64,000 nt of DNA from Molanna angustata (GCA_963576475.1 OY754977.1:15610943-15674942), one strand, 5' to 3'; numbered from the stretch's first letter, positions 11,601 through 21,720 are shown. A program made the numbers and translations. The notes: generated by a model from the letters alone, not told the origin.

Positions 11601-14600
11601 AAGAAAACTGCTGGTCTCATCTTCAAAAATTACATTAACTTAATTGAAAACGGAATACGACAAAACGTAAAAAGTTTATGGAATTATGTAAAATCGTTCA
11701 AAAAGACACCAGACATTCCAGAGACCATGTTCTTTGGCAATGCCACCTCATCTAATGGAGTAGGCATTGCCAATCTTTTTTCCGACTTCTTCGGCTCAGT
11801 TTACATCACACCTAATAGTGTCTCTAACGATAACTACAACATCGATAACCCTTATCTTATTAATTCCATATCCATCGACTATAATAGTACGCTAAAATAT
11901 CTTCTAAATATAGATGTATCAAAGGGTGCAGGAAACGATAATATTCCTGGAGTTTTTTTGAAAAAATGCGCCCGGGTCCTAGCACACCCGTTATGTTATA
12001 TATTCAAATTGTCGCTTATTAACGGCACATTCCCTGAAATATGGAAAACCGCTCTTGTTCATCCCATACTGAAAAACGGTGATAAGCACGATGTCACTAA
12101 CTATAGGCCCATCTCCAAACTCCCAATTATTAGCAAAGTGTTTGAAAAAATAGTGTATGATCAGGTTTATAGTAAAATATCTTCATATATCACCACTGAT
12201 CAACACGGTTTTATGAGAAAACGTTCTACCACCACTAATTTAGCCCAATTTACTAGTTATCTTCATGATAAAATGGATCAGAGACTGCAAATAGATGCTA
12301 TATATACTGACTATGCCAAAGCATTTGACCGCGTAAATCACCCAACTCTCTTGCATAAATTGTCATTGATAGGTATACATGGTGACCTATTTAGGTGGCT
12401 TAAATCATATATTGATAATAGACACCAAATAACCTTGGTTAACGGACATTCTTCTAAATGTATTAGCGTGACATCTGGAGTCCCCCAGGGATCTCATTTA
12501 GGTCCCCTTCTCTTTAATATTTACATAAATGACATCGGAAAATGCTTTTACAGTAGTCAAGTATTATTATTTGCCGATGACATGAAAATTTTCAAAACAA
12601 TCTCAAATTGCTCTGATTGTGCCGATCTACAGAAGGATTTGGAACGTTTATCCGTTTATTGCAATGAAAATTATCTTTCCTTAAATATATCCAAGTGTTT
12701 TTCTATATCCTTCACTAGGAAGACAAAAGTTGTAAAATACAATTATAAATTGAACAATGTAGTTTTACCGACGAAAACAGACTGCAAAGATCTTGGCGTA
12801 CACCTTGATTCAAAACTTCTCTTCGACAAACATATTGAAATTATAGTAAACAAATCTTATAAAATGTTAGGCTTTATATTTAGAATCAGCAAATACTTTA
12901 AAAATCCCAATACATTAAAACAATTATATTGCTCTCTTGTCAGAGGTCAACTTGAGTACGCATCAACTATATGGAATCCCCAGTACAAGGTTTACATTCA
13001 CTCGTTGGATCAAATTCAAAATAAATTCATTAAATATTCAAACTACCGTTGTAACAATACTAACCAACCTACTATACTAACTTCTTTGACCACGCGACGC
13101 ACAATTTCAGACCTTATGTTCCTTCATAGTATACTAAATGGAAACATAGAATGTCATGAAATTCTTACCAATATCAAATTTAATACATCTACTCGCCGGA
13201 CAAGACATACGTCACTTTTCTTCTCCAATATCTGTAAAACAAATGCTTCCAAAAACGCTCCAATTAACAGAATGATAAATTTATTTAACTCTTACGAAAA
13301 AAATGCCGACTTAGACATATTTTTCGATTCACATATAACATTCAAAAATAAACTTATATCTAACATCGTGACATTATAACAATTAGGTACTGATTAATTT
13401 TATTTTTCCCAACCACCCTCAGCAATATATTTTCTTTTTCTTCCCAAATCATGAATCTGTCGATATATGTTCGTCTACACACACATGCACACCCTCTCTC
13501 ACACACACACATACACACCCACACACTCACACTCTTTCTAGATATCTCTTTCACTCACACATGTATTACTCTTCTCTCATGCGCGCACCCCACTAATTCA
13601 CACTTTTTTTGTTGTATTATTTTGATATTAGGTATAGTACGTAAGAGGTACATGTTATTTTTGTATTTTTATTTATTTAATTTCAATAATTGTATGCATG
13701 TACTGTGTGCTGTCCTTGGTAAAATAAAATAAAAATAAAATAAAAATAAAACAGTAATGGGGTTTTTGACAATTTTTCAACATCTCAATGAGACGAAGTT
13801 GGAATATTATAGATGAACCAGAAACTCAAGGCACTACTGGGCTTACGACCTGTCATCGGCTGGTTTACATGATCACTTTATGTGCTTGCGCAACGTTCAC
13901 TCAATATGCCTTCTTATTGAGTTCTCTTATCAATGCAATTTTCGAAACTTCTGTATATTTTAATAATGAGATATAAACATTTTGAAAATAAGACATTTTT
14001 ACTATCGCCATCTATAAAATAACGAAGAAATCATTTTTGTAATGCCATCTATTGAGAAGTTGTTTTTTTGTAAACAATAATGGGGTATACGGCCGACTGC
14101 CGTGGCACAGTTGGTAAGCCATTCGGTTTCTGTGCGGGCGTCCTGGGTTCGATTCCCGGCAGAGGATAAATTTATTTAAATTTATTTCTCACGCAAATAT
14201 GCTTCTCTGGGCTGGAAACACTGGTTAGTTGGAAGAAATTGCCATACGGCAATAAACTCGCCACTTTCGCAGGGTGCAAGGAAGTGTTCATTATTATTTT
14301 TATTATAAAATTGAAAATTTGGTTGGAAGAAATTGCCTTGTGGCAATAAACCCGCCATTGTACACAGTATTGTACATGAAGTTTAATAAATAAAATAAAT
14401 ATGAGTTTCCAGTGGTCGATGTTTCCCCTCCAGTCCCCTTCCTACCCCCCCTTTTTTGAATTCATTAAAATTTAATAAAAAAAAATATCTTGTACATGTT
14501 GGGATATTATAAAAATTACCCTTATATTATTGCATGAATTGTTTTATAAATAAAAAATAAGGAAAATATATCTTATTCAAATTTTAAGAAAACATGATGG

Positions 14601-17600
14601 CCAAATTATTTTTTATCAGAACTCAATCTAAGTAAAATTAGATACAATGATAGGTAGAAGACATAATGAATATTTTTGACTTGTAATATGATATAAATTT
14701 AAAACTTCAATAACGACTCCAGAACACCACAAGATGTCTGTCAACATACAAACGTACCTAACTTGACTGAGTATTTTCATGAAATGAATAAGACAATGTA
14801 TCATATCATTACTTGGTTTGTTTCAGAGAAAATGTTCAATATTCCGAAACCATATATCCTGAAGTTCCACTGGTAAGAAACACAAATTACATATTTTGTT
14901 AGATGACTTTACCTGTTGCATCACAACTAGTATTTTTTCCCACTTCCTTCCTTTGCCAGTTGCAATAATATATTGACTGTTATTATTTTACTTTTTTTTA
15001 TTATTTTCAGGTTAATGAAAATAATTCTAACTGGCCAGTTTTGTCAGAGAATGACTCTAAAGGAATATTTCAGAATGTAGAATTAATCAGAACGCGCAAG
15101 CATGATTTAAATGTGAATGATACACTTCGTGAGTTAGACGAAGACAAATCTAGTTTGAAAAGAAAATTGTTTTTAAATAAAGATAGGAGAAAAAAATCAA
15201 AGTCAAATTATGATGATGACGGTTTTCAAGAACAATCAAATGTAAATGAGGAATTGTCATATTCAAACATTACAGTAACAAATAATATAAACAAAAAGTG
15301 CTGTAGATTGTGTTTAAATGAAATCACAATGAATCCAGTGTATATTTGGGAACAGAAAAATAATTTTGCCGAAAAAGTACATTTACTATGTGGAATATTT
15401 ATATCAAAATCGGATTATTTAAACTTACTCTGTGAACACTGTCATTCAAAATTGGAAAACTTCATTGAATTTCGTAATGAATGTAAAAAAAATAACGATA
15501 TACTTGAAAAGCTGGGACGTCAAAATTTATTAGAAAATATAAAACAAGAAAATGACAACACGGATGACAGCTCAATATGTTGTGAAAATTTCCAAGACTT
15601 GAATTTTATAAATGTTTCATCGGTTATAGATTCACCGAAAAATTTTGAGTTATCTTTCCAAGACGAGGATGTTTTTTCAGACACTTCAACATCAAAGAAA
15701 GTATCGGATTTTTCTATAGCAAATGACACTTCTTTGTTTGAAGACTTGGAAGAAGATGAAAAAGAAGATGAATGTGTCGTCTTCAAAAATAATATGCTTT
15801 GTCGAAAGGAGCTGGGCTCAAAAAAAAAGAGGTTTAAAGGTGATTATTATTTCATTTTTATACTAATGTGTACATTATTTAAATATTTCACTTTACAAAA
15901 TAATACTTAATTAACCCAAAATCAAAATTTGTGACATTGCCATTTTATTGAATTCTTCTTATTTAATGCGTGATTTGATGTACCTATATTGTTTTATTTT
16001 AGGAAAAACTGTTATCCTGGAATGTGAGCAGTGTCCTATCATCTGTGAAGGTGTAGAAGATATTCGTCTTCATATTGAGTCACATTTAATAAAACCAAAA
16101 GGGAGTTATTCGTGTTATGTAAAAGATTGTACCAAGGTATATTATATATTAAATCATTTTGATTCTGGATAGGTAAATTGACTGAACTACTATTGTATTA
16201 TAGCAGCCAAATATAATCAGAATTTTGTTTCGAAATATCGATTCAGATTTTCAAAGTCAGAAAATTTATACAAAATGAAGGACCTATCACACGCTTACAG
16301 TAATTTTTCTTTGAAATCTTGTCCCACTTATTATGATATTCCTACTGTATGTGGCCACCCTTAAAATAAAAATCACCAATTTGGTTTTACACACAAATTG
16401 AAGTAAAGGCTAGGGTCCATACAGGAGCAGGGAACGGATCACATTAGATGAATTTGTTTGTGGCAGTGCGTCCACAGAGGCGCACCAATCGTATTACCTA
16501 CACAACTATCATTTGGATTTGTTGACAATTTTCCGTTTTTGTTGACAGTGTTTGGTGGGATTAGTTAGCGACATTTGTTACAAAAGCGTTTTGTTTCCTT
16601 TAGTTTCTGTTTTGAATCTTTGATTGTCTTCTTTTTCCTTGTTTTCGCTATCCAGGGGTACCACGTGGAGGTTCCAACCTTGCCCCCGAACGAACGAGCC
16701 CACCTAGAGGACAACGCAAAGGAGTTTGTGGCTTTTTAGGCCCGGATAGGCATTTAATCTCATATGTCTTGAACGACACGACAAGAAGAAGAAGAAGACA
16801 ATTTTCCATAGTAAATGCAAATACAAAATGATTATTTTTTCGGTTTGGTTATCGCATGCTCGGCTCGGCATAATTGCATGAAAATATTTAATAAAAATAA
16901 ATGTAAAAAATACATAGCCCATAGAATTTTCTAGGATATACATATCTTAATGCCAATTCTTTCAGCCGTTTTCGCGAGAATGAGTAACAAACTTCTAAAC
17001 ATTTAAATTTATAATATTTTTGAGATACTTCCACTATCTAACTACGTGAAAATGTTTTTAAAAATTTTTAAATGACATTTTCCATAAAAAAGGCGATATA
17101 ACATCACCATAGAAAAATCCGAACGGATTTTTGCCTCTCCTAGCAACAACGTCAGTATTACGACGATCCAATGTGTGCGCTCGGTCTGATAGCCGATCAG
17201 TGGACGCACTTGTATGAATCCATATACAAAGAATTCTAAAATGACACTAACCTTAAATGTAAGGATTAAGGTGAAATAAAGATTTTTCACTCCAGTTTAT
17301 TAAAATATTTTCAAGCCTAGTTCTTTCAACTTCCTGAAGTTGTTATTTTGTGATCCAGATAACCTGAGTGTGAGATGCCTCCCAGATAGCTCTTTTCTCT
17401 GACACAGTTCTTGGATGTAAAGTAGTGCCAGTTTATCTTATTTATTTTTGTTTTTAGGGTCCATTCTTTGCACCACAAAAGTTAATAAGTCATTACACGG
17501 CACACCACCCAAATGTGATGCTGCCGTGTGTGTATCCAGTAAATGCGAGGCAGTTATGTCATCACTGTGGAGAATTCAAAAGAATGTTACACATCAATGC

Positions 17601-20600
17601 TAATAATAGCGCCATCATTCTAACGTGCGACGTTTGTGGATGTAAAGTCTCCAAAGCCCACTATCACAGCCATAGAAAAAAACACAGAGCAAGGAAAGAG
17701 GGAAATACAAAACTGTGCCCTCATTGCAAGAAGCTTTTCACTGTGAGAAAATTATCGGATCACGTAAAGAAAGTTCATAGCGGTCCGAAGATATGTAAAA
17801 TTTGCCAAAAAAAAATCTGTGGAGATTATAACCTCACTACTCATATGCGTATTCATACAGGTTTGTAATTTATGCAGTTTATAACTTGTTCATGGATTGT
17901 GTCATTTAAGTGTTAGGATACAATACTAGGACGAAAAATAAATTATTCCAAAAATTAATTAATTAAAAAATAAATTACATATTTAAAGAAAATTCTTAGT
18001 TTGAAATATCAATATTTATTATCATAAATACCATGCAGTTTGCCTTTTCACAGTAAACAAAAAGAACATTATGTTCTCTTTTTTGGTACACAATTTCTGC
18101 ATCAATTGCGCCCATGCATTGTTTTATATGCTTTCTACATTTTACGTTTCCTGTGAAAATGCTTACTTTTTGTGGTTGACTGTTACATTTCATTTAAAAC
18201 CTGACAGCTTTGTCAAATTCTCTCTGTACAAACTGTATGTACTATTGTACTTCATTACACCTCTGCAATAACTCTTTAAATAATACATACATTGAGGTCA
18301 AGATTATTGATGAAATAGTTGTCCTATAATATATTTATTTATTTTACTTCATATACAATATTATGTGTACAATGGTGGATTTATTGCCACAAGGCAATTA
18401 CTTCCAACCAGCATGAGGCTATAAATAGTAGTGTAGTGGTAGGTACATTAAATTTATAACAAAAAATAAACAGAAAGATAATCATGTAACATTATTAAAT
18501 GTAAAATCATAGCAACAAAAAAAGAAGGGAGATAGAGGTTGTGGAATGTGAGAGGGGAAGGTGAAGGAGTGTCAATTAAGAGTTATTAGCTTTAGGGCCC
18601 GCTCACATTGGATACGAATTTGGTCGTACGTAAACGTACGATGCTGGTCGTACGAATCGAGTGCGCGCACTGGCTTTCTCACATTGGATACGAATTCGCA
18701 TCGTACGTATACGTACGATACTGGTCGAGTGCGCGCACTAGATACGGCTTTCTCCGATTTTTTATACGAATTTGATCGTACGTCGACGTACGATGCTGGT
18801 CATACAATTTTATGTATTTAAGATTTGGTACACGGATAACAAACAATACACAATGTCAATCACAACAAAGCTACCGTGCATACAAAAATCACACAAGGCA
18901 CAGCCTCTCTGTGGGTTAGCCAATTTTTTTTTTTTTTAGATAAAAATGAATATGTCCTTGTTAAACAAGTACATATACATCTTCCTACGTTCCCTAAAAT
19001 AAGAAAATAAATGCTTGTGCTATAGGTGAACGAAATCGGTTGAGGTAGGATTCGAACTCGCGACCACTGGATTACTAGCCCAGCGCGCTAATCGCTCTGC
19101 CATCGACCCATCTAATTTTATTCCCATTTATTTATTTATTCATTTATTTAATATTTCTTCTCGGGCAACTAACAGATACTATGTCAAATATTTATTTAAC
19201 ACGCACCCAATAACAAGTTGCCACATTCTGGAGACTTACGATATTAGTCGTCTCACAGATCCAGACTGAAAACACAATTAAAAACTGTACCTCCACCGGG
19301 AATCGAACCCGGGACCTTTGGATCAGCAGTCAGATACCCAACCAACTGAGCAACGAAGGCCGACAATTGTAATATATATAGACAAAATTATCTTGTTTAT
19401 AACATTTTATAATAACATATTCTCTTCACATAGCACAAAACATCACAAAACCTTGGGGTAAGCAAATTATAAAAAACAGGTAACATCACATGAAGAGAAA
19501 TTTAAAATAACAGTTTACAAAGATAAAAATACCAAGTCATAAAAAAATATTTAGTTATTTGAATTCGGATTAAATTGCATAACGTAATCAGAAATCTCAT
19601 AAACATTTGTGTCCAAAAACAAAATTTTCTGTATCCATTTATGTGTAATCAAAGTACGAACGGAGCAAAATATCCAAACAAGTTTGGATCGAATTCGTAT
19701 GTCGGAACTATACGCACGTCAACGTACGACTAACTCGCACCCAGTGTGAGCACTCTCATAGTGCTCAAAGGAACGGGATTATTCGTGCGTTTTCGACGTT
19801 TTCGTACGTATTCGGACGACTGAATTTCGTACGTAAACGTATCCAATGTGAGCATGTCCATGAGCGAACTCAGACGTCGTAACAATTCGTGCGTATACGT
19901 ACGACCACAGTACGACTACGTACGATCACGTACGACCAACTCGCATCCAGTGTGAGCACTCTCATAGTACATCAAGTATCGGGATCGTTCGTGCATTTAC
20001 GTACGTTTACGCACGAGCGAAATTCGTACGAAAACGCATCCAATGTGAGCGAGGCCTTAGTCTTTTTTTAAAAAAGTTGAATTGATTGAGACGTCGTAAT
20101 ATCATCACTTAATGAGTTCCTTAGTCTTGCTAATTGTAGTTCAAATAGTTATCAGTAAAAAAATTACATGGGCTGTGCAGAACACAAATTTTGTTTTTTT
20201 TTTGTTTAGTTGGTAGATGCACAAAACCGTCCCCCACTCCGCCAAGAATAGTGAAGATATTTTTTGATAATAATAATTAAAAATTGTAAAGCGCCGTTTA
20301 GTGATACAAGATCACTCCAAGGGCGCTTTAGCTTATTTGTTGGCTCTACAAAACAAGGCAGTCGTAAAAAGTTTACTGAAGGTGTCAATGCTCTGAGCTC
20401 AGAGCATTGACACCTTCAGTAAACAATACACCTTCATTGACATACCTATATAAGATGTAATAATGTTTAATGTATAGTGAAAAGACATTGAGTGTTTGAA
20501 ACCAATAATGCATTATTTTTATTTTAAAATTATGAACCATAAAATGGAACCTGTTGATTTAAATTTTATTCAAAATGATTTGTTACTAAGGATGTATTCA

Positions 20601-20774
20601 ATTTCAGGTGAAATGCCATATTCATGTCCAGACTGCTTACAAGAATTTAGACACAATGTTACTATGAAGCATCACAGATTGCGAGTACACAATATTAACA
20701 TGTTTGACAGACCCGCCGATGAAGTTTTTGCAGCTTCAAGAAAAATAAAAAAAAATAAAGTGTTAAATTATTAA
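8636..20774 (+). CDS. ZAD-type C2H2 zinc-finger protein, six coding exons
   Basis: Joined exons 8636-8730, 14827-14872, 15011-15839, 16003-16136, 17458-17860 and 20608-20774 keep one frame of 557 codons plus a TAA stop, all with GT/AG sites. The AG at 8608 implies an upstream untranslated exon that was not found. Residues about 143-215 form a ZAD domain: CRLC followed by LLCEHC. ZAD is an insect-enriched dimerisation domain of nuclear DNA-binding proteins. Residues about 320-545 hold six C2H2 fingers (CEQC, CYVKDC, CDVC, CPHC, CKIC and CPDC types). One finger spans the exon 4/5 join and the HTGE-M-PY linker spans exon 5/6, which supports those joins. The middle is acidic and Ser-rich. A likely sequence-specific transcription regulator; targets unknown. 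Intron 1 holds a LINE and a SINE, and intron 5 holds a MITE with two SINEs. Confidence 0.88.
9000..9600 (-). pseudogene. LINE 3' fragment, reverse orientation
   Basis: The minus-strand ORF at 9344-9562 resembles the C-terminal tail of LINE reverse transcriptases, with the pattern SYCYLAPLIFNILPNYLKS and then LKKKC. Downstream on the minus strand lies a 3' UTR-like stretch ending in a TAAATAAATAAAT tail near 9000-9015. The rest of the element is missing. It abuts, in opposite orientation, the larger LINE beginning near 9625. Confidence 0.6.
9625..10134 (+). CDS. LINE ORF1 protein, C-terminal part
   Basis: The frame carries the pattern PRNIIAQISSKRTKDELL, KKNKGV, NDHLTRRNKLILKAAKEF and FLWVRNSKIYLRKNE. 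I recognise this as the Baculo_FP (FP25K-like) domain found in ORF1 proteins of several insect LINEs. That domain is thought to act in RNA binding and particle assembly. The N-terminal coiled coil and zinc-finger region usual for such proteins are absent, which fits 5' truncation. The first ~25 codons may be flanking sequence. The gap to ORF2 is 368 bp. Confidence 0.7.
   Translation: MQIFLNCIRMKLYRHTDVSQNHILIKTTCNINIAETVGYKLKQEDLVTVNRLTPRYRQPPQSGSTTTTRPRNIIAQISSKRTKDELLAAIKKNKGVSTSSLGLSGENVKIFVNDHLTRRNKLILKAAKEFKKSNNYNFLWVRNSKIYLRKNELSGPVCISSMNQLANLT
10503..13379 (+). CDS. LINE ORF2: endonuclease and reverse transcriptase
   Basis: The ORF has 958 codons and no breaks. Residues about 1-260 are an apurinic-type endonuclease (YYQNVRGL at the start, CITESWL, GDYNMP, then HHPSLLIDF). 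Residues about 490-800 are a reverse transcriptase with NYRPIS, DYAKAFDRV, GVPQGSHLGPLLFNIYIND and the catalytic LFADDMKIF near residue 689. The C-terminal tail is Ser/Asn-rich and has no RNase H. It nicks target DNA and copies the element RNA by target-primed reverse transcription. The intact ORF implies a fairly recent insertion, although the copy is defective in ORF1. The start is the first ATG of the open frame and gives a complete endonuclease. Confidence 0.92.
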   Translation: MTDTISIYYQNVRGLRTKTHDFLQSVLLNDYDIICITESWLIESITDDEIFDKRYNVYRRDRNITRNNSCNHNNNGKLTGGGVAIAVDRKYTAKLEKTWLSNAEDIWISLKLHLSKKRNFSIHLCCTYIPGVGPKLSASDKLALVANHTDNICKMTTLFPDDIFIVLGDYNMPSITWNSSSYVSPQPNNNDQCSSLFCNSISLSNLTQYNNITNHNGRVLDIVLSNLPLTVSKSCHSLVIEDLHHPSLLIDFQIPFPKSALKNPQTILLFHKANYDIINDFLTKTNWSSVINTSDINTALENFYCILTNTIETHVPKRTKKSDKYPVWYTLPLKKIIKEKIYYHNKWKRDRNPLDYQTFSLLRKRQKKTAGLIFKNYINLIENGIRQNVKSLWNYVKSFKKTPDIPETMFFGNATSSNGVGIANLFSDFFGSVYITPNSVSNDNYNIDNPYLINSISIDYNSTLKYLLNIDVSKGAGNDNIPGVFLKKCARVLAHPLCYIFKLSLINGTFPEIWKTALVHPILKNGDKHDVTNYRPISKLPIISKVFEKIVYDQVYSKISSYITTDQHGFMRKRSTTTNLAQFTSYLHDKMDQRLQIDAIYTDYAKAFDRVNHPTLLHKLSLIGIHGDLFRWLKSYIDNRHQITLVNGHSSKCISVTSGVPQGSHLGPLLFNIYINDIGKCFYSSQVLLFADDMKIFKTISNCSDCADLQKDLERLSVYCNENYLSLNISKCFSISFTRKTKVVKYNYKLNNVVLPTKTDCKDLGVHLDSKLLFDKHIEIIVNKSYKMLGFIFRISKYFKNPNTLKQLYCSLVRGQLEYASTIWNPQYKVYIHSLDQIQNKFIKYSNYRCNNTNQPTILTSLTTRRTISDLMFLHSILNGNIECHEILTNIKFNTSTRRTRHTSLFFSNICKTNASKNAPINRMINLFNSYEKNADLDIFFDSHITFKNKLISNIVTL
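13484..13566 (+). repeat. CA-rich imperfect microsatellite
   Basis: Runs of ACAC and CTCTCACAC units lie in the 3' UTR of the LINE. It appears to be part of the element rather than a separate locus. Confidence 0.7.
13752..14090. other. intron sequence without further features
   Basis: Lies between the LINE tail and the SINE in intron 1 of the zinc-finger gene. A 62-codon ORF here has no domain features. Confidence 0.4.
14091..14310 (+). mobile_element. tRNA-derived SINE, family A
   Basis: The head is tRNA-like. An A-box-like TGGCACAGTTGG lies at 14103-14114 and a B box GGTTCGATTCC at 14146-14156, inside a TpsiC-like arm. The body then has TTGCCATACGGCAA, a small hairpin, and a GCAGGGTGCAAGGAAGTG word. 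The 3' end is an ATT-rich run. Related copies lie at 60050-60235 (plus), 40085-40167 (plus, 3' part), 41688-41800 (minus) and around 21889-21950. It is not a functional tRNA gene because the acceptor stem does not close. Confidence 0.8.
14318..14402 (+). repeat. LINE-type 3' tail with conserved hairpin
   Basis: The segment contains GGTTGGAAGAAATTGCC, TTGT and GGCAATAAACCCGCC, followed by GTACA words and an AATAAATAAAATAAAT tail. The same arrangement occurs, inverted, at 18335-18420 and 27650-27725, and on the plus strand at 63095-63180. It matches the hairpin region of SINE family A. Confidence 0.65.
16535..16796 (+). mobile_element. short retroposed insert with GAA-rich tail
   Basis: The insert ends in an AAGAAGAAGAAGAA run. 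It is flanked by the 11 bp duplication GACAATTTTCC at 16524-16534 and 16797-16807. This supports target-primed insertion of a 5'-truncated LINE or SINE into intron 4 of the zinc-finger gene. The 3' half is GC-richer and carries no complete ORF. The family was not identified; GAA-type tails occur in R1-like and related elements. Confidence 0.65.
18335..18430 (-). repeat. LINE-type 3' tail with hairpin, inverted
   Basis: Reverse complement of the tail described at 14318-14402: TATTTATTTATTTTA, then TGTACAATGG, ATTGCC, ACAA, GGCAAT and CTTCCAACC. The sequence to its right, up to the MITE at 18595, probably belongs to the same element but has no recognisable coding. Confidence 0.6.
18926..19110 (-). 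mobile_element. tRNA-derived SINE, family B
   Basis: On the minus strand the head reads like a tRNA, with GGGTCGATGGCAGAGCG and a B box AGTTCGAATCC. The body has words matching TTGTTTAACAAGGACATATTC and ends in an A-rich tail. Other copies lie at 33848-34030 (plus) and 44788-44968 (minus). Here it is nested in the MITE at 18595-20056. Confidence 0.75.
19128..19364 (-). mobile_element. tRNA-derived SINE, family C
   Basis: On the minus strand there is a tRNA-like head (GGCCTTCGTTGCTCAGTTGG, then the B box GGTTCGATTCC) and a non-tRNA body. The tail consists of AAATAAATGAATAAATAAAT units near 19128-19150. The head does not fold into a closed acceptor stem, so it is not a tRNA gene. Single copy in this window. 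Confidence 0.65.
20163..20260 (+). repeat. dispersed repeat family R2, copy 1
   Basis: It contains a TTGTTTAGTTGGTAGATG word followed by CACAAAACCGTCCCCCACTC. Similar orders of words occur at 59855-59960 and 62310-62400. No coding; class unknown. Confidence 0.45.
20283..20335 (+). repeat. nested hairpin in zinc-finger intron 5
   Basis: An outer stem AAAGCGCC / GGCGCTTT encloses an inner stem GTGAT / ATCAC with loop ACAAG. It may be part of an unrecognised repeat. Confidence 0.5.
20371..20424. repeat. perfect 54 bp palindrome
   Basis: The first 27 bases (GTTTACTGAAGGTG, then TCAATGCTCTGAG) are followed directly, without spacer, by their exact reverse complement. It lies about 180 bp before the last exon of the zinc-finger gene, in intron 5. 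No function can be assigned. A sequencing or assembly foldback artefact should be considered. Confidence 0.9.
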
Positions 20775-20918
20775 ATATGTACATTACGGTGATACATACT
20801 CGGTTATCATGAAAACACTTTCTTTTTCGTAAGCCACATCATTTTATCAAATATACGCACTAAGTAATCAGATGTGAAAATTGATTGGCTCACTATTTAT
20901 TGTATTAGTGATAAGGGA

Positions 20919-20929
20919 AATAAAATAAA
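20919..20929 (+). promoter_or_regulatory. polyadenylation signals of the zinc-finger gene
   Basis: Two overlapping AATAAA hexamers lie about 145-155 bases after the TAA stop at 20772-20774. They are suitably placed, but the use of these signals is inferred. Confidence 0.5.
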
Positions 20930-20989
20930 GGATTCATTTTACTTATTTAGAAGTACAGTTGAACAAAGGTTGCCAATACCAGAGAAATT

Positions 20990-21720
20990 TGTCAGAATGA
21001 CTCGCAAGAGGTCAGAACCTAGTGAGGATTCAGTCAGATCTCTCAGCTTCATTTCAAACTATAAATTTACTACAGCAGGGTAATGACCTCGCCATTTTCA
21101 TATCTAATATAGCGCTCGAGAGGGTTATTAGGCAGTCCAAAGTTGACACTACAGGGACTTTATTCAAAAAGTCTGTCCAACTATTGACCTATGCTGATGA
21201 CTAACAGAAGCATTTAACTCGCTAGAACAAGCTATTTCCGAAATAATAGGTCTTGTAATCAACCAACAGAAGACCAAGTACATGGTATCTCAACCCAACG
21301 CTCCATGGTATCAAATACCGAGAAGCAAGATAAAAATAAAATTTAAAAAATAAGTGCAGCAAATCAATACTATTTTGGTTTACGTAAGCAAGTCCAAAAT
21401 TATGTCCAGAAGAATAAGTTACGTTATTTAAAATTTGGTTAGGGGCCTGTATTACCATACTCATCGGGGACTTGGGCACTGACAAAAGCTGAAGAGCGGA
21501 TCCTATGTCTTTGAGAGAAAGGTGCTGAGGCGCATTTCCTCAAATCCCAAGCCTCTCAGGAAGCTCAGAACCCATAAGGGATTTAATGAGGGTGTAGAAT
21601 TAATATTTATTTGGGGCTTGCCCAAAGTCCTCATTCTTGCTTGTGTCACAGCATTGCACTCCACAAGGTGGTGTGGCGTTTCTGTTCCCTCTGCAGAACC
21701 TGCATGTACCATCTTCTAGT
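20990..21720 (+). pseudogene. LINE reverse transcriptase relic
   Basis: Broken plus-strand frames carry pieces of a reverse transcriptase: a QGDDLA-type motif before NIALERVIRQS, then QLLTYADD near 21180-21201, then EQAISEIIGL and INQQKTKYM, and further on ERKVLRRI. Several stops and frameshifts separate them. The pattern fits the RTE-like or related insect LINEs whose C-terminal part has a KVLRRIFG-type motif. Not functional. Confidence 0.65.

Larger units (their letters stand above)
9625..13751 (+). mobile_element. non-LTR retrotransposon (CR1/Jockey group), 5'-truncated
   Basis: The order is partial ORF1, intact ORF2, a CA-rich 3' UTR and a 3' tail of AAATA repeats (about 13720-13751). 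It lies in intron 1 of the zinc-finger gene in the sense direction. The 5' edge is not sharp: ORF1 lacks its N-terminal part, so truncation near 9625-9700 is inferred. No target duplication was identified. The clade is inferred from the ORF1 C-terminal FP25-like domain and the EN/RT arrangement; Daphne- or CR1-like assignments are both possible. Confidence 0.85.
18595..20056. mobile_element. Harbinger-like MITE rich in CGTACG words
   Basis: The ends are inverted: the left end begins GGGCCCGCTCACATTGGAT and the right end reads ATCCAATGTGAGCGAGGCC. The element is flanked by the 3 bp duplication TTA at 18592-18594 and 20057-20059. A TWA duplication of three bases is typical of PIF/Harbinger transposons. 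The outer ~230 bp on the left and ~380 bp on the right contain many CGTACG and TCGTACG words on both strands. There is no transposase gene, so it is non-autonomous. The middle holds two SINEs inserted later (18926-19110 and 19128-19364). It lies in intron 5 of the zinc-finger gene. Confidence 0.75.

Noticed and set aside
14091..14165. tRNA-like sequence with A and B boxes
   Set aside because: Head of SINE family A; the acceptor stem does not close and the body continues into a retroposon tail.
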